From the NCBI GenBank assembly GCA_019973155.2, contig BPQB01000014.1, positions 372,001 through 436,000 of the forward strand: DNA of 64,000 bases, written 5' to 3'. Positions 22,066 to 34,092 of this stretch are shown here, one piece after another. Below the pieces are notes generated by a model that had not been told where the DNA came from, did not search any database, and saw only the letters and a program-made list of their open reading frames with translations. The stretch's first letter is position 1. The number at the start of each line of letters is the position of its first letter. Made by a program: the position numbers and the translations under genes. The DNA is from Phanerochaete sordida. Its lineage: Eukaryota; Basidiomycota; Agaricomycetes; Polyporales; Phanerochaetaceae.

Positions 22066-23164
22066 ATGACTATTGTACCCCTCCCTGAGGTAGGTTACAT
22101 AGTCTAATATTAATATTCAATGATGCGAATGTGCTCCACAGACACCGAGCTCCTCTGGCGCGTACGACGGAGTCTCGCGTCCCGAATTAGAGAACATTCG
22201 GGACGATCTCGCCTTCTGGGGCTTCCCCTCAGACCTCGTAGGACTAGCCATGAGCAGCGTCGCACATCTCGTCGTAGTCCCGACAGATGCCCTATGCTTC
22301 ATGGCCGATTGTGCTGCTGCGACCACCGATTCGGCATGGCCGCTCTACGCACCTCTCCCCAGGCTTGCCAAGGACTTTGTGGCGGTCCAAAAGCTCCTCC
22401 CGTCGCTCGCGATAGATCTTCCGAAGCCGGTCCTGCGGAAGATTGACATCGCGCCCGACACTCGCGAGCCCATGTGGACCCCTACGGCTCGCGGAGCGAC
22501 AGGGCGGAGGCGGCGGCATCGTCAGGTCCGTAATTAGTTCTGTTTATACTTCAATTGCATACTAACCCCCTCTCACGTCCTTTAGAAAACGGGCTGTAGC
22601 CAAAGTAAAATGGCCAAACGCCTCCCGGCCTGCACTCCGACTACATACTCGCCGCATCGGCTTCCCGAGCAGGGCAGAAGCGTCGACCTTGCAGGATCAT
22701 TTGACCGTGACTTCGCATATCCGCAACTGCGCCGCCGATGTATACCTCTGCCGGAGCTCGAGGACGAGGACACATCTGACGGGTTCGACGACGTCAACTC
22801 TGACTGCGAGACGTCGACGTCGACGTCAGACGATGATCTCTCCGACCTCGACACCGATCTCGACGCTGACAATCTCGAGATCGGTCTACACTCACCACGA
22901 CACCACACCATCGCGAGCTCTCCCACTTCCCCGTCGCGATCCTCGCCAGCGCTAGGCTTGCAGCTCGATCTCCACCCTGCGCCTGCGCATATTCCCCGCG
23001 AGACGAAGATTACATCGCTTGCGCGGCTGACTCTCGCGGGCGTGCGCGTACCCTTCGACAATCGGTCTGAGCCGCGCCCTGCTGGCCAGGGCAATGCGTC
23101 GCCCTGGATATCCCGCAAGGTGACCTTTCGCGAAGGTGGGCCGAGTTGGCGGGTAGCGTCCTAG
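22066..23164 (+). CDS. Orphan protein with acidic Ser/Asp tract
   Basis: I do not recognise the product. A three-exon model keeps frame: 22066-22089 (MTIVPLPE), 22142-22525 and 22586-23164, about 328 aa. The first exon may extend further 5', because the frame is open and protein-like back to about 21960 (ELYFHATSTTSKSSQ), with an unidentified earlier start. The middle region looks globular and helical (ENIRDDLAFWGFPSDLVGL, VAHLVVVPTDALCFMADCA). A basic run GRRRRHRQ follows, possibly a nuclear-localisation signal. Next comes a strongly acidic, Ser-rich tract (CETSTSTSDDDLSDLDTDL, about 22800-22880). The tail is ISRKVTFREGGPSWRVAS. Transposon-free and single copy here. Confidence 0.65.
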
Positions 23165-23634
23165 CCCCGAAGAGCTGTGCTCAACCCCTTCTCTGGAAAG
23201 AACTGTCGACCCTTCTCTCAATACCACGTCGCTTGCCTTCATAATTCTATCGTACGCAATATTTATGCGTTTACTTGCTTGTTGCTGGTGGGAATGTCTA
23301 CTCATCAAGCTATGACCTACATGTACCGTAGTATACAAGCATCAATTCCGTTGAAAAGTAGCTACATTGTTGAGTATAGGATAATGCAACTGTACTGTGA
23401 TCTCATGTGGATCTCATTGCGCATATGTGACACGCGATGCCATACCAACATCGACGACGTTGCGAGCACCCAATTAACTGATGTATATATCCATGGCGGC
23501 GACGACAACGACGAATATATTGCATGATATGTAAAGTCCCAAATTAGCTGTACACGATTGTGTAGAGAATGCTCTGCGAAGGTATGCGTTTTTAGAGTCA
23601 GAAAACCTACTCATCCGACAGTGATTTCTGGGTT

Positions 23635-25388
23635 TCAGATTCGCACGTTTGCTCGGAGCAGTCCTTCCACCGCCCTTCGCCTTTCATCAGCTCTTCGCCA
23701 TCTCTCTTGCCCTTCCATTGCAACTTGTCGTTCCTGCATCCTTCGCCGCTCTATCGCCCTATAATTCTCCGTCGCTATGATTTTTGCCTGTAGTGCCGAC
23801 TGTTGTTCTTCAGCTATCCGTCGCGCCTTTGCTATTCGCCACGCCTCTTCCTTTCGCCGCGTCTGTGCCCTTTGTACAGCTTCCACGCGATCTGCATCCG
23901 TGACTCCAAATAACGCGGGGTACAAAAATCGACCGTCCGGCATATCTCGGTTATGCTGCAGGGTTATGCGTGAGGCAAGGCTAGTCACTTCGGTAACTTT
24001 TTGCGAGAGCATAGTGAAGTCTGGGGACGAATGCGACCTTCCGCAGAGGATTCGAAATGTTGAGAGGGAGGGATACGCCATAATCAGGGAGGGAAGCATG
24101 GTCAAATCGCGAGATAACAGATAGCTTGTGCGGTTGGAATAGTCTTCGTCTCCGTCGGAAAGCGCAATTTTATGGACTGACCAAGTGCTCTGTCTCCGCA
24201 GGGGCGAGGGTATGGATCGAGCGACCTGAACAGCAACGGATGCCAGTGTAGTCGGGTCGGACGAGGGGGATGTGCTCAGCACATTTCCTGTGAAGGTATA
24301 AGCATCTTTCGTAAATCATGAGCAAGCTATGCTAGAGAATTAAGTTGGCACCTGCCTTCGGTGGTACATGTCATCCGAAAGTGTGCAGCCTGAATGTGGT
24401 CGTCCCACATGAAGTGCCGAATAAAAGTGATGAGGGACCACGTCTCTGCCGGTATGCGAACGCTCCCTATGATTCGTGCAGGAGACGAGTACCGCGTACT
24501 AGCTGCAGCAAAAATCCAGGCTGGAAGCTCTGTATTGGACGTGCATTTGCGTAACTCGACAGCTTGCACAGAGCGGAAACTGCCCGCAGGAATTCTTGCC
24601 GCATTGACAGGGTCCATGTTTTCGTGCCTGGGCCACGTCACCTCTACAAGTGTGATGGTCTCCAGATATACTACTTCACCCAGAACACTGAGCAAAGTAT
24701 TGATCGACGGAAAATGATAGTGCTCCAGGGTGAACGAAGTGATGCTACGTAGAGAAAGCGCGAGTCGGGAAGAGGGGGTTAAATAATGAGAGGTTTTAGT
24801 GCGATCGTTGGAGAGGCTGACGATTTTCAAAGATGGTAGGCTTTGAGCGAGCGTCATCCACCCGCGAGTTGTGAGGGACGCTCCGTGGAGCGCCAGTGAT
24901 GTGATATGTGTGGCCAGCCAGCTTGAATGAGGAGAATGGAGAATATCGTAGAGCATCTGGTAGTCCCGCCGTGTTTTCAAGGTGAGTTGCGAAAAGAGCA
25001 GAGGTCGGAACTGGAGACTCCAGTCCCGACAAACAAGGGAGACATTTCGGCTGATAGCTTGGCGTTCGCTGTCTTTGGTGCCCAGGAAGCTGTAGATGAA
25101 GTCGCGCAGTTCAAATGGGAGTAGGCCCCAGCAACGGCGAAAGACGTCTTCGTCGGCCTGTTGTCGCCTTCTCTGCTCACATACCTCAATCAACGTTTGA
25201 CAGTACCTCTCCCTTCGCTGATGCACTTGGCCTATGTCACCTCCTTCCTTTCTCCCTTCCCACTCCTTGAGAGCTGCCTGCCAGGAGTTCAGCTCGATCG
25301 AACCCGACTCCGAGTCAAGGGCGCGAGCTGATGCGACTGGAGTATTCCTAGGTGCCCGGATCTGTACGCCATGCGCCCCGTCAGACAT
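23635..25388 (-). CDS. F-box-like protein, group 1 (C), with charged helical C-terminus
   Basis: Exons are 25388-24356 and 24287-23635. The frame is kept only if the intron uses a GC donor (G|GCAGGT ... CAG), at the same codon where gene A has a GT-AG intron; a GT donor four bases downstream would shift the frame. The F-box-like segment is CWGLLPFELRDFIYSFL then SLVCRDWSLQFRPLLFSQL, followed by LRR-like strands (ITSLALHGASLTTRGW, LETITLVEVTWP). The tail after RFLYPALFGVTDADR is a long Arg/Glu/Gln-rich stretch (KARRIAEEQQSALQAK, ERRRMQERQVAMEGQERW), likely a single alpha helix or coiled coil. It is probably an SCF-type adaptor; the target is unknown. Confidence 0.8.
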
Positions 25389-25788
25389 ATTTTATAATTT
25401 GATCTCGCCCACAATTCACCATTTGTACAGAGAAGGGACGGGATGTATGTCGGTGTGGCTTCGAAGGGGAGTGGCAGCGACAGGCATGAGACAAGGTGAC
25501 GGGCAAGAGTGAGCGTAGACCACGAGGCAGACGGTGTCGCTGTCGCGATGACCAGGTGCTCTAGCCTCACGTACCAGACGTGCGCGGAGGTTCCCGCAGA
25601 TGTGGATAGGAATGCGCATACAGCGTTCTCTCCCGCCGATACAGTGATGCATGAGACTCGGCGGTGCTGAGTCCCTCAAGTACAGCGTATACGATCGTGC
25701 CACGGGGCATTTGTGGCTTATTTGAGAACTAGGTATCAGGATAAATCGGTACAATTTCGGTCTTGCCCTATGGGGTCCAGCACTGCCC

Positions 25789-27035
25789 TCACAGATTCTC
25801 CTGCGGATGCGCAACCATCTTCAGCGCGCTGACGCCCTTCGCGAAGCGCTCCAGGACCTTAGGAATTCCTGCGAGACCACCGGGCACGACTTCGATGTTG
25901 TTCGGCTGCCCACACCTGTCAGCTGCGTCCATCCAGTACAATCCGCGTCCACGCACCTTGATATCGCCTGCCTCGAGCAGCTGCGTGATGTGCGCATACA
26001 ACGACGCAGCGAGCGCACGCGCATGCGGCTCGTTCGCCTGCCCATACACAAACACCGCCTCCTTCCCGTCCGTCACCGCGCCCTCGTCGAGCGTGTCCGG
26101 GAGCACATACGCGAGGCCGCCGCCGGGCGCGAGCGCGCTGAGCGCCGCGCGCGTCGTCTCGCGGCTCGACACCGCGTCGTACGCGTGCTTCAGCGGCGCG
26201 CCCGCGAGCGCGGCGACGGCGGCGGGGAGCCCCGCGAGCGGCAGCGCGCGGTCGAGCACGTGCGTCGCGCCGAGCGACTTGAGGTACGCCTCGTTGTGCG
26301 GCGAGGCTGTCGTGAGGATGGGCGCGAAGCCGGAGAGGCGCGCGAACTGGATGGCTAGGGGGCACGTCAGCTACTGGGAGTGCGTGTGAGGGACGCGGGA
26401 GGCGTACCAGCCTGGCCGACGGCGGACGCGCCGCCGAGGATGAGGATGGGTTCTCCGGCGTACTTGCCGCGGCCGCCCGCCTCCCAGGCAGGCGTCAGGC
26501 CGAGGCCGCCGCCGCTCTTCGGGTTGTAGAGGCCCACGGCGGAGGTGGCGAGTGCGACGGGCAGCGACGCGGCTTGCTCGAAGGTCAGGTTCGATGGGAT
26601 CTGGGCAAGCTTGTTGGCGCTTGGGGTGAACCCGGAACGGGAAAGGACACACCTTTGCGACGATGTCAGCATTGGCGATGGTATACTGCTGGTAGGCGGC
26701 GTAGCGGTTGTTGAAGTTGCCCTGGTGGAAGCTGCAGCACACGTCAGCAAGCGCAAGCGGGCAGAGAAGGCAAACACGTACGTCTTGTCGCCGACCGCGA
26801 CGTTCGTGACGCCGGCACCGACCTTGACGACGACGCCTGCGACATCTGTGCCGAGCACGGCGGGGTACTCCTTGATGAGGAAGTCGTACTTCTGGATCTG
26901 GTATTCGACGGGGTTGAGGCCGGCCGCGCGGACTTCGACGAGGATCTCTCCAGGGCCGGGCTCGTCGACCTCGCGTTCAAGAACGGCGAAGTCGCCCTTG
27001 GACTTGGTGAGGAAGAGGGCTTTCTGCGTAGACAT
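25789..27035 (-). CDS. MDR-family NAD(P)H-dependent reductase, GroES-like (paralogue 4)
   Basis: Exons on the minus strand are 27035-26782, 26731-26653, 26600-26408, 26354-25957 and 25905-25789. It begins MSTQKALFLTKSKG. Landmarks are RAAGLNPVEYQI, LGTDVAGVVVKVG, GDKT, FHQGNFNNRYAAYQQY, IPSNLTFEQAASLP, the loop ILGGASAVGQ, and the end PNNIEVVPGGLAGIP. The central domain is the most divergent of the set (Ala/Gly-rich, LAPGGGLAYVLPD). The last intron has no in-frame stop, so its retention would still give an open frame. A TATATAAA element lies about 62 bp upstream of the start (27097-27104). Confidence 0.86.
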
Positions 27036-28222
27036 GTCTGGGATGAGCGAGGGTGGTGAAATTCGAACGATGCTCGACCCACACTTCGACTGGCCGTTTA
27101 TATACGCGCCGCGCTGCTCAACGCATGTCTGCAGCCGTCGCGGTCACTCTCGCAGACGTCCACATCAGTCAGCAATGTGTCCATCGCGCTGACCGGCGTG
27201 CTCGCAGTCCGTGGAGGGCGGTCCAGCGGCGCATTTCCTTACTGGGCGTGCAACATTGCGGGCCTGCGGCTGAGTCAGCCGCCGGAGTCGCCAGGAACGT
27301 CCAGAGGAGACGAAGCACGAACCGGATTGCGTACGCGCCGCGTCGTGCCGAGGCGAAGGGCGACGCGTATGCAGATCTGGAAGCGATAGGCTTTGAGAGG
27401 ATCAGACGAAGACAGCGGTTGGGTGGGGTGGCTCGGGGGTAGCAGCCTTTGCCCCGAGTGTGATCAGTTTCACCTCCTTCCGATAGGACACTCGTAATCC
27501 AGGTGAGCTTTGCGAGCCTGATAGTTGCAGCGTAGTACTCACTGAGCATAGCACCTCATTTTGAGCTCGCTGCTAGTGGGCCCGACTCGATGCGTTCGCT
27601 CGAGCCTTCTAGCATCCCCTGACGCCGTTGAGTAGGGATTTATACACCACATTCTGCGTTTTGCGACGCAAATGCATCGCACTGTGGATATGTAGTTTGC
27701 ATATACGTTGCAGAGCCCGAAAGTACTTTGCCCTCTGAGCGGGTCTCAAATGTGCGTAGCGAGGAGGGCGACTGAGAAAAAGGTCGAAGAGCGAGTTCCC
27801 GCGTCCGGAGCGCGTACCGCCGGTTTGCAAGCACGTGCGCCAGGGGCGCCAACGACAGCGGGCCTCGGGTGCCTCGGCGATAAACGACCCGTAACTTCCA
27901 AGCCGCACAAAACATCTCTCCTTTCTGCTATTCGTAGATTGATATTCCGAATATTAGAGATACAGTTCCGCTTGAAACTGTGTCAGCGTGGCCACCTCAG
28001 CTGTGACTGCAGCAGTCACAGAAGCTTTGTGGCGCGCCGGCGGCCACCGAAACCTCATCTGGTTGACGAAGTTCCCGCCAAACGCCTTCAAAGGCCTGCA
28101 ACCGAGCAGCGAGCCCACTATCAGTCCCATTGCACCAATATTTGACTGGAGGGCTACAATGGAGAAGGCCTCTAGAATGCGTCGAATGGTGTCGGAGCAA
28201 GGGTGAAGGAGCTTGGCTCGAG
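27036..28222. other. Intergenic, no confident gene
   Basis: Only short overlapping frames are present. A plus-strand frame at 27988-28206 (MATSAVTAAVTEALW) is open but has no recognisable feature. Confidence 0.35.
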
Positions 28223-29531
28223 CTAAGTTACTGACGTTTGTCCGGTTCGCAGAACCCCTAGGTTATGCAGGCGGGGAAACAGCGATGTCGCCACATCCCC
28301 AGCAGGGAGAAGAAAGTCTCGCACGATACCGTACGGAACGCGAGTCACTCTTGAGAGAACCACGCGGACCGTACCCGCTGAACCCGCTTGAACCATACCC
28401 AGTAATACGCTCTCGAATCTCAAGACTGCCTCCGCATCCTCCTCCAATGTCAGCAGCACATCTGAAAGCACACCAGGGCTGTCTTGGGGCCACGGACCAA
28501 GAATAAGCTCGATCTCCGACACAGCTGTGAAGCTGCGAAGGACGGCCACCACGTGATCCCACGGCCCAGTCGGAGCCGGCTCGTATGTCGGTTCGTGCAG
28601 CTCGACGACGATCTTGAGGCATTTTATGGGTGCTACGACTTTGTGCGGGTAAAGTGGTACTGTAGTATCACATCGTTAGCATTCACAGGGCAAATCACAG
28701 GAGATACGCGCACGCCCACGTATCGCCGACTGTTATATAAATATTTCGGGGTATGGCGTCGAGCGACGTAGCGAACGCTACGTCGTACCCCGTCCCGGGT
28801 AAGCTGCCGAGCATGTCCAGTGTTTCTATGCCGTGAGTTTTTGCCATGTGTCGTAGAAGTGGCGCGAGTCCCTGGAAGGTGATGGCCCTGTGGACCAAAG
28901 CCCTGATCGACGGTAAGGCCATCCTCTGCAGGACGGCGGGCTCTGGAGGCGTCTCTGCTCCTAGCATGAAGCCCTCGAATTCCAGTTCCTGGATGGCCCC
29001 GAACTGAGATAGGAGGTCGCAGAGAGCGTAGGGCTCGTTACTCATCGGCGGCACGGAGTGACCTCTGCTGCATGCGCTGATCCGCAGCCTCTTAATGCTC
29101 GCGAGGGCAAGGCCACGGGCGGAGATGATCGGAAAGCGAGTGAGAATTGTTCCACTGAGTGCAAGGGACTGCAGCAGTGGAAAGTCATGGATAAATTGAG
29201 AGAGGTCGGGCGCGATGTCGGTAGACATCGCGCGCGTGCCGTACTCCAAGACGAGGTTACGCGCAGCTTTTCCCGCGCGAGCGCCGAGTTCGAGGGCGAC
29301 GAATGCCTGAACAGAAAATGGTTCGCGATCCCGCATGTCCTCTGGAGGGACATAGAGGGTGAGCGAGTGGAAGCGATGGCGGAAGGTCAGGTCGCGCCAG
29401 GACCTGCACGCCAGAGCGCAAGCGAAGAGGGTAGGCTTGCCCCAATCTTCGCCGCTGGGCAGGTCGACGAATGTTTCAAAGATGAGGTCCAGGAGCTCGT
29501 GCGCCAAGATCTCTTCGATTGAGCGAGTCAT
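28223..29531 (-). CDS. F-box-like protein, group 2 (E)
   Basis: Group 2 proteins have an N-terminal F-box-like motif, LRR-like strands and a last exon ending in a FPRLHNLGVLR-type motif. Start is taken as MTRSIEEILAHELLD (29531). The F-box part is LDLIFETFVDLPSG then ACALACRSWRDLTFRHRF. The C-terminal exon (from about 28660) reads LKIVVELHEPTYEPAP and ends FPRLHNLGVLRTGQTSVT. In the other group 2 genes a phase-1 intron precedes this exon. Here I found no GT donor of the right phase; only a poor GC donor or a frameshifted splice would join the exons. The gene may use a non-standard site or be decaying. Confidence 0.65.
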
Positions 29532-29957
29532 GGTACGAGCGACGGCCGGTCGTCTGGACACAAGAGCCGCAAATTCGGTCCACTGGAAACGCAATTAGCC
29601 CTGGCTTTGACAACATGTAGAGCGACGAACGTTTGGGACGATTTGTCTGCCCGTCCCTAGTGTGGGGCGTGAGCTGACTTGGTGGTTTGCTCGCAGGAGA
29701 GGCTGCGCTTCCAGTGCGAGGCGCGGGCCAGATCCGTGACCCCGTGCACTCCGGGCAATGAACCGGGGTCATGGGCCCTCATGGCAGACCTGTCCTCCGC
29801 AAAGCTGGTGAGCTCGGGTGGTGGTGGTTCTCCTCGGCCAGACATATTGTTGGGTAGACATAATGCAGCTGGCGATGAGTCTGGCAAACAAGCAAAAGTG
29901 ATGTTCCTATAGCAGCAGCAGACGAGAAAATCGTAGACCTACAGCGTCGAACGAGGA

Positions 29958-31329
29958 TTATACATGCAGGACACCCAGTCCATCTAATCGAGGGAAGAAC
30001 TGCCTGAGCCGCGCATCCCTTGCCACACAACGCTCGTACTCAAGTTCCTGCGCCAACGGCCGCCCCGCGTACATCACCAACGCCACCGCCCCCACCCTTC
30101 CCGCCCGCGCCAGCGTCGACAGCGTCACGTCGCACAGCCGCAGCGTGCCCTTCATGCTCTCCAGCGTCGCGAGGAAGTCTGCCGGGAGCGGCGTGCGCGT
30201 CTCGTTCGGGTAGGACGTGAAGATGAGCTCGAGGTGCTCGAGGACGCAGTCACAGTGCAGCCCCTGCAGCGCCATGTCCAGTGCGCCGCAGATGTCCGAG
30301 TTGACGGCGTACATCGTGTCGCGCAGGCTCGCCTGCTGGCGGTCGTACGTCGTGCGCAGCTCAAGGGCGATGGTGAGGCGCTTGAGGCCGGGGAGCGAGC
30401 GCAGGTTGTACAGGCCGTGCAGGACGGCGGCTGGGGAGACGCTGTGAGTAGCCGGCAGTGATTTTGGTATGCAGAGACGTACTGGGTCTGCGTACGGTGA
30501 TAGAGAACAGCAGATGCTGCGGCGGCGCGAGTAGGGCTTCTGCGATGTCGAACGCTGCACGGCATCGCCGGTCTTCTAGCGCAAGGACGTCGAACCTCTG
30601 TAGCGGTGCAGCAGCAGCGAGCCACTGGAGAAAGGGGGCAAGGGCAGGGACGGGCTCGCAGCGTAGCACGACTGCTGCGACGCGCGGCGGGGGCAGGGCC
30701 TCCAAGCTGCTGGCAGACACGCGAGGCGCACCTGTGCGCCCGTAGCTGCTGGGGAGGCCCGCGATCCGTAGTTCCCTGATGGTCCCAAATGAGCAGAGAA
30801 CATCGCGTAGGGCACGCTCATCGCGGAAGAGCCAGCCGTCCAGGAGATTTGGCTGGTGGCGGATGGTGAGATGATGGATGTCTGGATGCAAGCCCTGTTG
30901 CGAAGGTGGCTCCGCTAAGCGGACCCGCAGGATCCCAGACAGCTCGAGCGTAGAAAGAGACGGAAAAAGGCTGGCGAAATCTATGAAGTCGTATTTCTCC
31001 ACGGTGACCGTCTTCGGGGTGTTGTAGTGTAGCAGGAGACTGCGCACCACGTTTTTGGAGCGGGGATAGAGCTCGTCCTGTATAAATCGTTGGATGGTGA
31101 GTTCTCCAGAGTATGTAGCTTCACCAAATAGACAGGAGTGTAGTGAGAGAGTTCTGAAGCGATGACGGAAGCTACGCTCGGCCCATGCCTTGCAGACGAA
31201 CGAGCACACGAAGAGGGATCGCTTGGGCTGTTCAAGGCCGTATTCCAGCTCAGCGAGGTGCTCGAACACGAGGCCTGTGAGCTCTGGAGGGAGAACAACG
31301 TTGATGGAGGTATCGCTGGTCGTGGGCAT
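29958..31329 (-). CDS. F-box-like protein, group 2 (F)
   Basis: Exons are 31329-30483 and 30430-29958, joined by a phase-1 GTACGT...CAG intron. The start is MPTTSDTSINVVLPPEL; the frame is open further upstream but that region is low-complexity. The F-box-like motif is LPPELTGLVFEHLAELEYG then VCSFVCKAWAERSFRHRF. LRR-like strands follow (LSTLELSGILRVRL, IRELRIAGLPSSYG). The last exon has LKRLTIALELRTTYD, LEHLELIFTSYPNET and the family end FPRLDGLGVLHV. It is head-to-head with the KEN-box gene about 200 bp away, so they may share a promoter. It is predicted to be an SCF-type adaptor. Confidence 0.8.
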
Positions 31330-31535
31330 AGTCGGCGACTCGATAGATGCCTGGGAGGATGAGGGCGGACGTGGAGGTGTGAGGTTGAGAGAGGACTGTG
31401 CAGCTCGGCCTAAACTCGGCAGTGCGGTCACATGACGAAAGCGCGAGCACGCCGTTCGAAAGTTGAATTACTCGTTCCCAACGTCCTCCGCGACGTCCAT
31501 TCTTTCACGACACGACGTGCTCCACGCACTTTACG

Positions 31536-33553
31536 ATGGACTCACTCAGACCTCAGGATGGCGTTCTGTCTCTCTTCGACCCCCTTGCCACGCCAGGGAC
31601 CCCTCCGCGGAATACCGGCTCGCCTGAAGACGCTTCAGACAAGGAGAACGACGCGCAGCCAGGGCCCATGACTGTCTTCTTCAACAGGATATACAAAGGT
31701 GTACCCTCGCAGAAGCCGACTCAGACACCCAAGGGCAAGCTCATCGACTTCGGCGAACGCACTCCGATGCCTCTGAAACAGGAGGAAGTGCTCGCGATGG
31801 GCGACTTCGACGGCTTTGCGGATGAGGTAGATGTTCCGAGTTCTCCGGGTATGAGCCGTAGACCCCTCGCCGAGCTCGAACTTGAGCATGCATCCCACGC
31901 TTCGCGTCGGTCATCGACCGCCTCAGAAGAACAAGATGCTGCGCCGTCCACGTTCAAGATGGTCTCCACCGTACCCTCAGAATCGCCATTCACAAACGCC
32001 ATGAACTCCACGAACCTCTCATCCCGCGCTGTAACGGAGTTCGATGATCCTCCGCCCCATACCAACGCGTTCTCCTGTCCAAACATTAGCATCTCCCTAC
32101 CGGAGCCAGAGCCTCTCACAGAATTCGCTCCACGCATACACGACGCGGACACGAGCTGCGGCTCATCATTCGTCTTCCTCTCTCCGACCGCGCATACATC
32201 TACCCCAGCGGTTCAGTCGCCTGGCGCCATGCGTCGCTCCGGAACAGCGAACTCCACATCCTCTATCGATCCGCGTCGCACGTCCGTCGACATCCAGTCG
32301 TCCTTGAACTTGCTCATGCAGAATGGGGAGATGTCCTTTGACCTCCTGAACGACAAGATTTCGTTCCTCAACGCGTCTACGGGCAGCTGGACGATCGTCG
32401 ATGCCGACCGTGATGACGACACCTTTGAGCTCGCCAGGCGGGACCTGCGCATGGACGAGAGCGCAGCGCGCTACAGCCGTATGCCTGCGACCAATGTTGA
32501 AGAAGACACGCTTGACCTCGGGAAGGTGCAAAAGCGGATGGAGAGCGTATTGCCGAGGTTTGAAGCCATACGGGAGGAAAGCCTGGATGACATCGTTGTG
32601 GCCGACATTAAGCCAATACCGAGGATGAAGGAACTCAGTGAGTCGTGTCTGTCTTGCTGCACCCCTCACATATGAACCTATTATTCCTAGCACCGCCGAA
32701 ACCCGTGCCCTCCATCGAGCGCACGCTCGAAAACGTCACCACCGAGCTCGCTCGCCCACCAGTCTTCAGTCTGCCTCCGGTCGCCCCACTGAAGGTAGAG
32801 GCGGCCCCTGCAGCAGATGCGGAATCGAAGCCAGCTGAGTCTGCCAAGTCGCTGCCTGCGCCCCGCCTTGTCAAGAAGACATGGTCGTCTCAACATGACC
32901 GCGCTTCCTCTGGCGCTTCCACGACTTCAACAGCTACTGCCGGCTCGTCTACTACCGCAGCTTCGCGCCGCTCATCCATCTCCACATCGTGCCCTACGTC
33001 CAGGGCCAGCTCTATATCCGACCAGCCGCGTCCGACCACCAATAGCGCCTTCAAAGCGCCCGCTCGTCGTCTTTCGAGCGCGTCCGCAGCACCACCCTTT
33101 GCAAAGCCCGCAGCGCCAGCCGCTTCAAAGGCTCCCATCCGCGGCGTACAACGCCCTCCAAGTGCATCGGGTATGCATGCCGCGACTGCCGCGCCGAGCA
33201 AACCGGCTGCGGCCGCCAGGGCGCTCTCGTCTGCAAAGCCCGCAGCCGCGCCCAAGCGCGTGTTCGAGGCACCCAGGCCCGCGGCGAGCGCGAAGCCGGA
33301 GATTGGGGGACCTGGAAGCCGGCTCCAGCGCCCGACCACCGTCTCCACCGCGACGGCACGTCGCGGGAGCGTGGGTGCGTCGGCCAAGCCTCCCGCGTCT
33401 GGTCTGAAGCCGCCTGGCGCATCGATCGCGAGTGCGCCTGGGGTCGTTGCGGCGCCCGCGTCCGCTGGCGCTCCGAGAAGTGGGCTTCCGAGGCCTGCGT
33501 CGCGGCTGCCGGCACCGACCAAGGGTGCGTTCGGCGGCGTGCGGAGGCTTTGA
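31536..33553 (+). CDS. Ser/Pro/Ala-rich protein with KEN box and CDK-type sites
   Basis: Two exons, 31536-32637 and 32691-33553, joined by a 53-bp phase-1 intron; about 654 aa, mostly disordered. The N-terminus has several TP/SP sites (LATPGTPP, GSPED, TQTPKGK, ERTPMP), a KEN triplet at about residues 36-38 (SDKENDAQ) and an RRPLAEL destruction-box-like motif. Together these suggest APC/C-controlled turnover and CDK phosphorylation. A short conserved-looking segment is KGKLIDFGERTPMPL. The C-terminal third is Ala/Pro/Ser-rich with repeated basic patches (GSRLQRPTT, SGLPRPASRLPAP) of a kind often seen in microtubule-associated proteins. I cannot name the family; a role in mitosis is inference from the motifs. 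Confidence 0.75.
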
Positions 33554-34092
33554 CGTGGCTGTACGGTGTATCTGAAGGTAGGTCGCCCTTGCCGGGGGTA
33601 TTGTACCCTCTTTATGAACTGTTTACGTTATGCTTTCTGCCTGTGTTCACTTATCGCCTCGCTCTCGTCCGGTTCTGCCATCCCTCATCGTCCCGTCCTT
33701 ATCCCAACTCCAAATCATCCTCGTCCGCGTTGTTCCCGCTGTTCCCGCTGTCTCATCACCCATGTACTCTTCTGCATCTCACGCCTGTTCTCATGCATGT
33801 CTCTCACGATCTGTCTATTTTGTGTACAATGTCCTTGCGCTGTACCACTTCATTACTTCTCGTGAAACACACTCATTGTTTGCGCTATTGCGATACATAT
33901 AATTATGCCGGCATCTTCACGGACAATAACACGGTGTACCTTCAGATATGTCTCTGACTATGTATATGTTTATGCTGACCGCCCGGGCGTACAATCCGGG
34001 GATTGATATCCTCGAGCGGCGGGAAGATTCGGTAAGTTTACATTATGGATTACTGGGCTTGTCGTGCTAACATGCGGTGGTTATCAGACACT
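33554..34092. other. Intergenic between convergent genes
   Basis: This is an AT-richer 3' region between the KEN-box gene and reductase paralogue 5. Short frames occur but there is no gene evidence. Confidence 0.4.
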
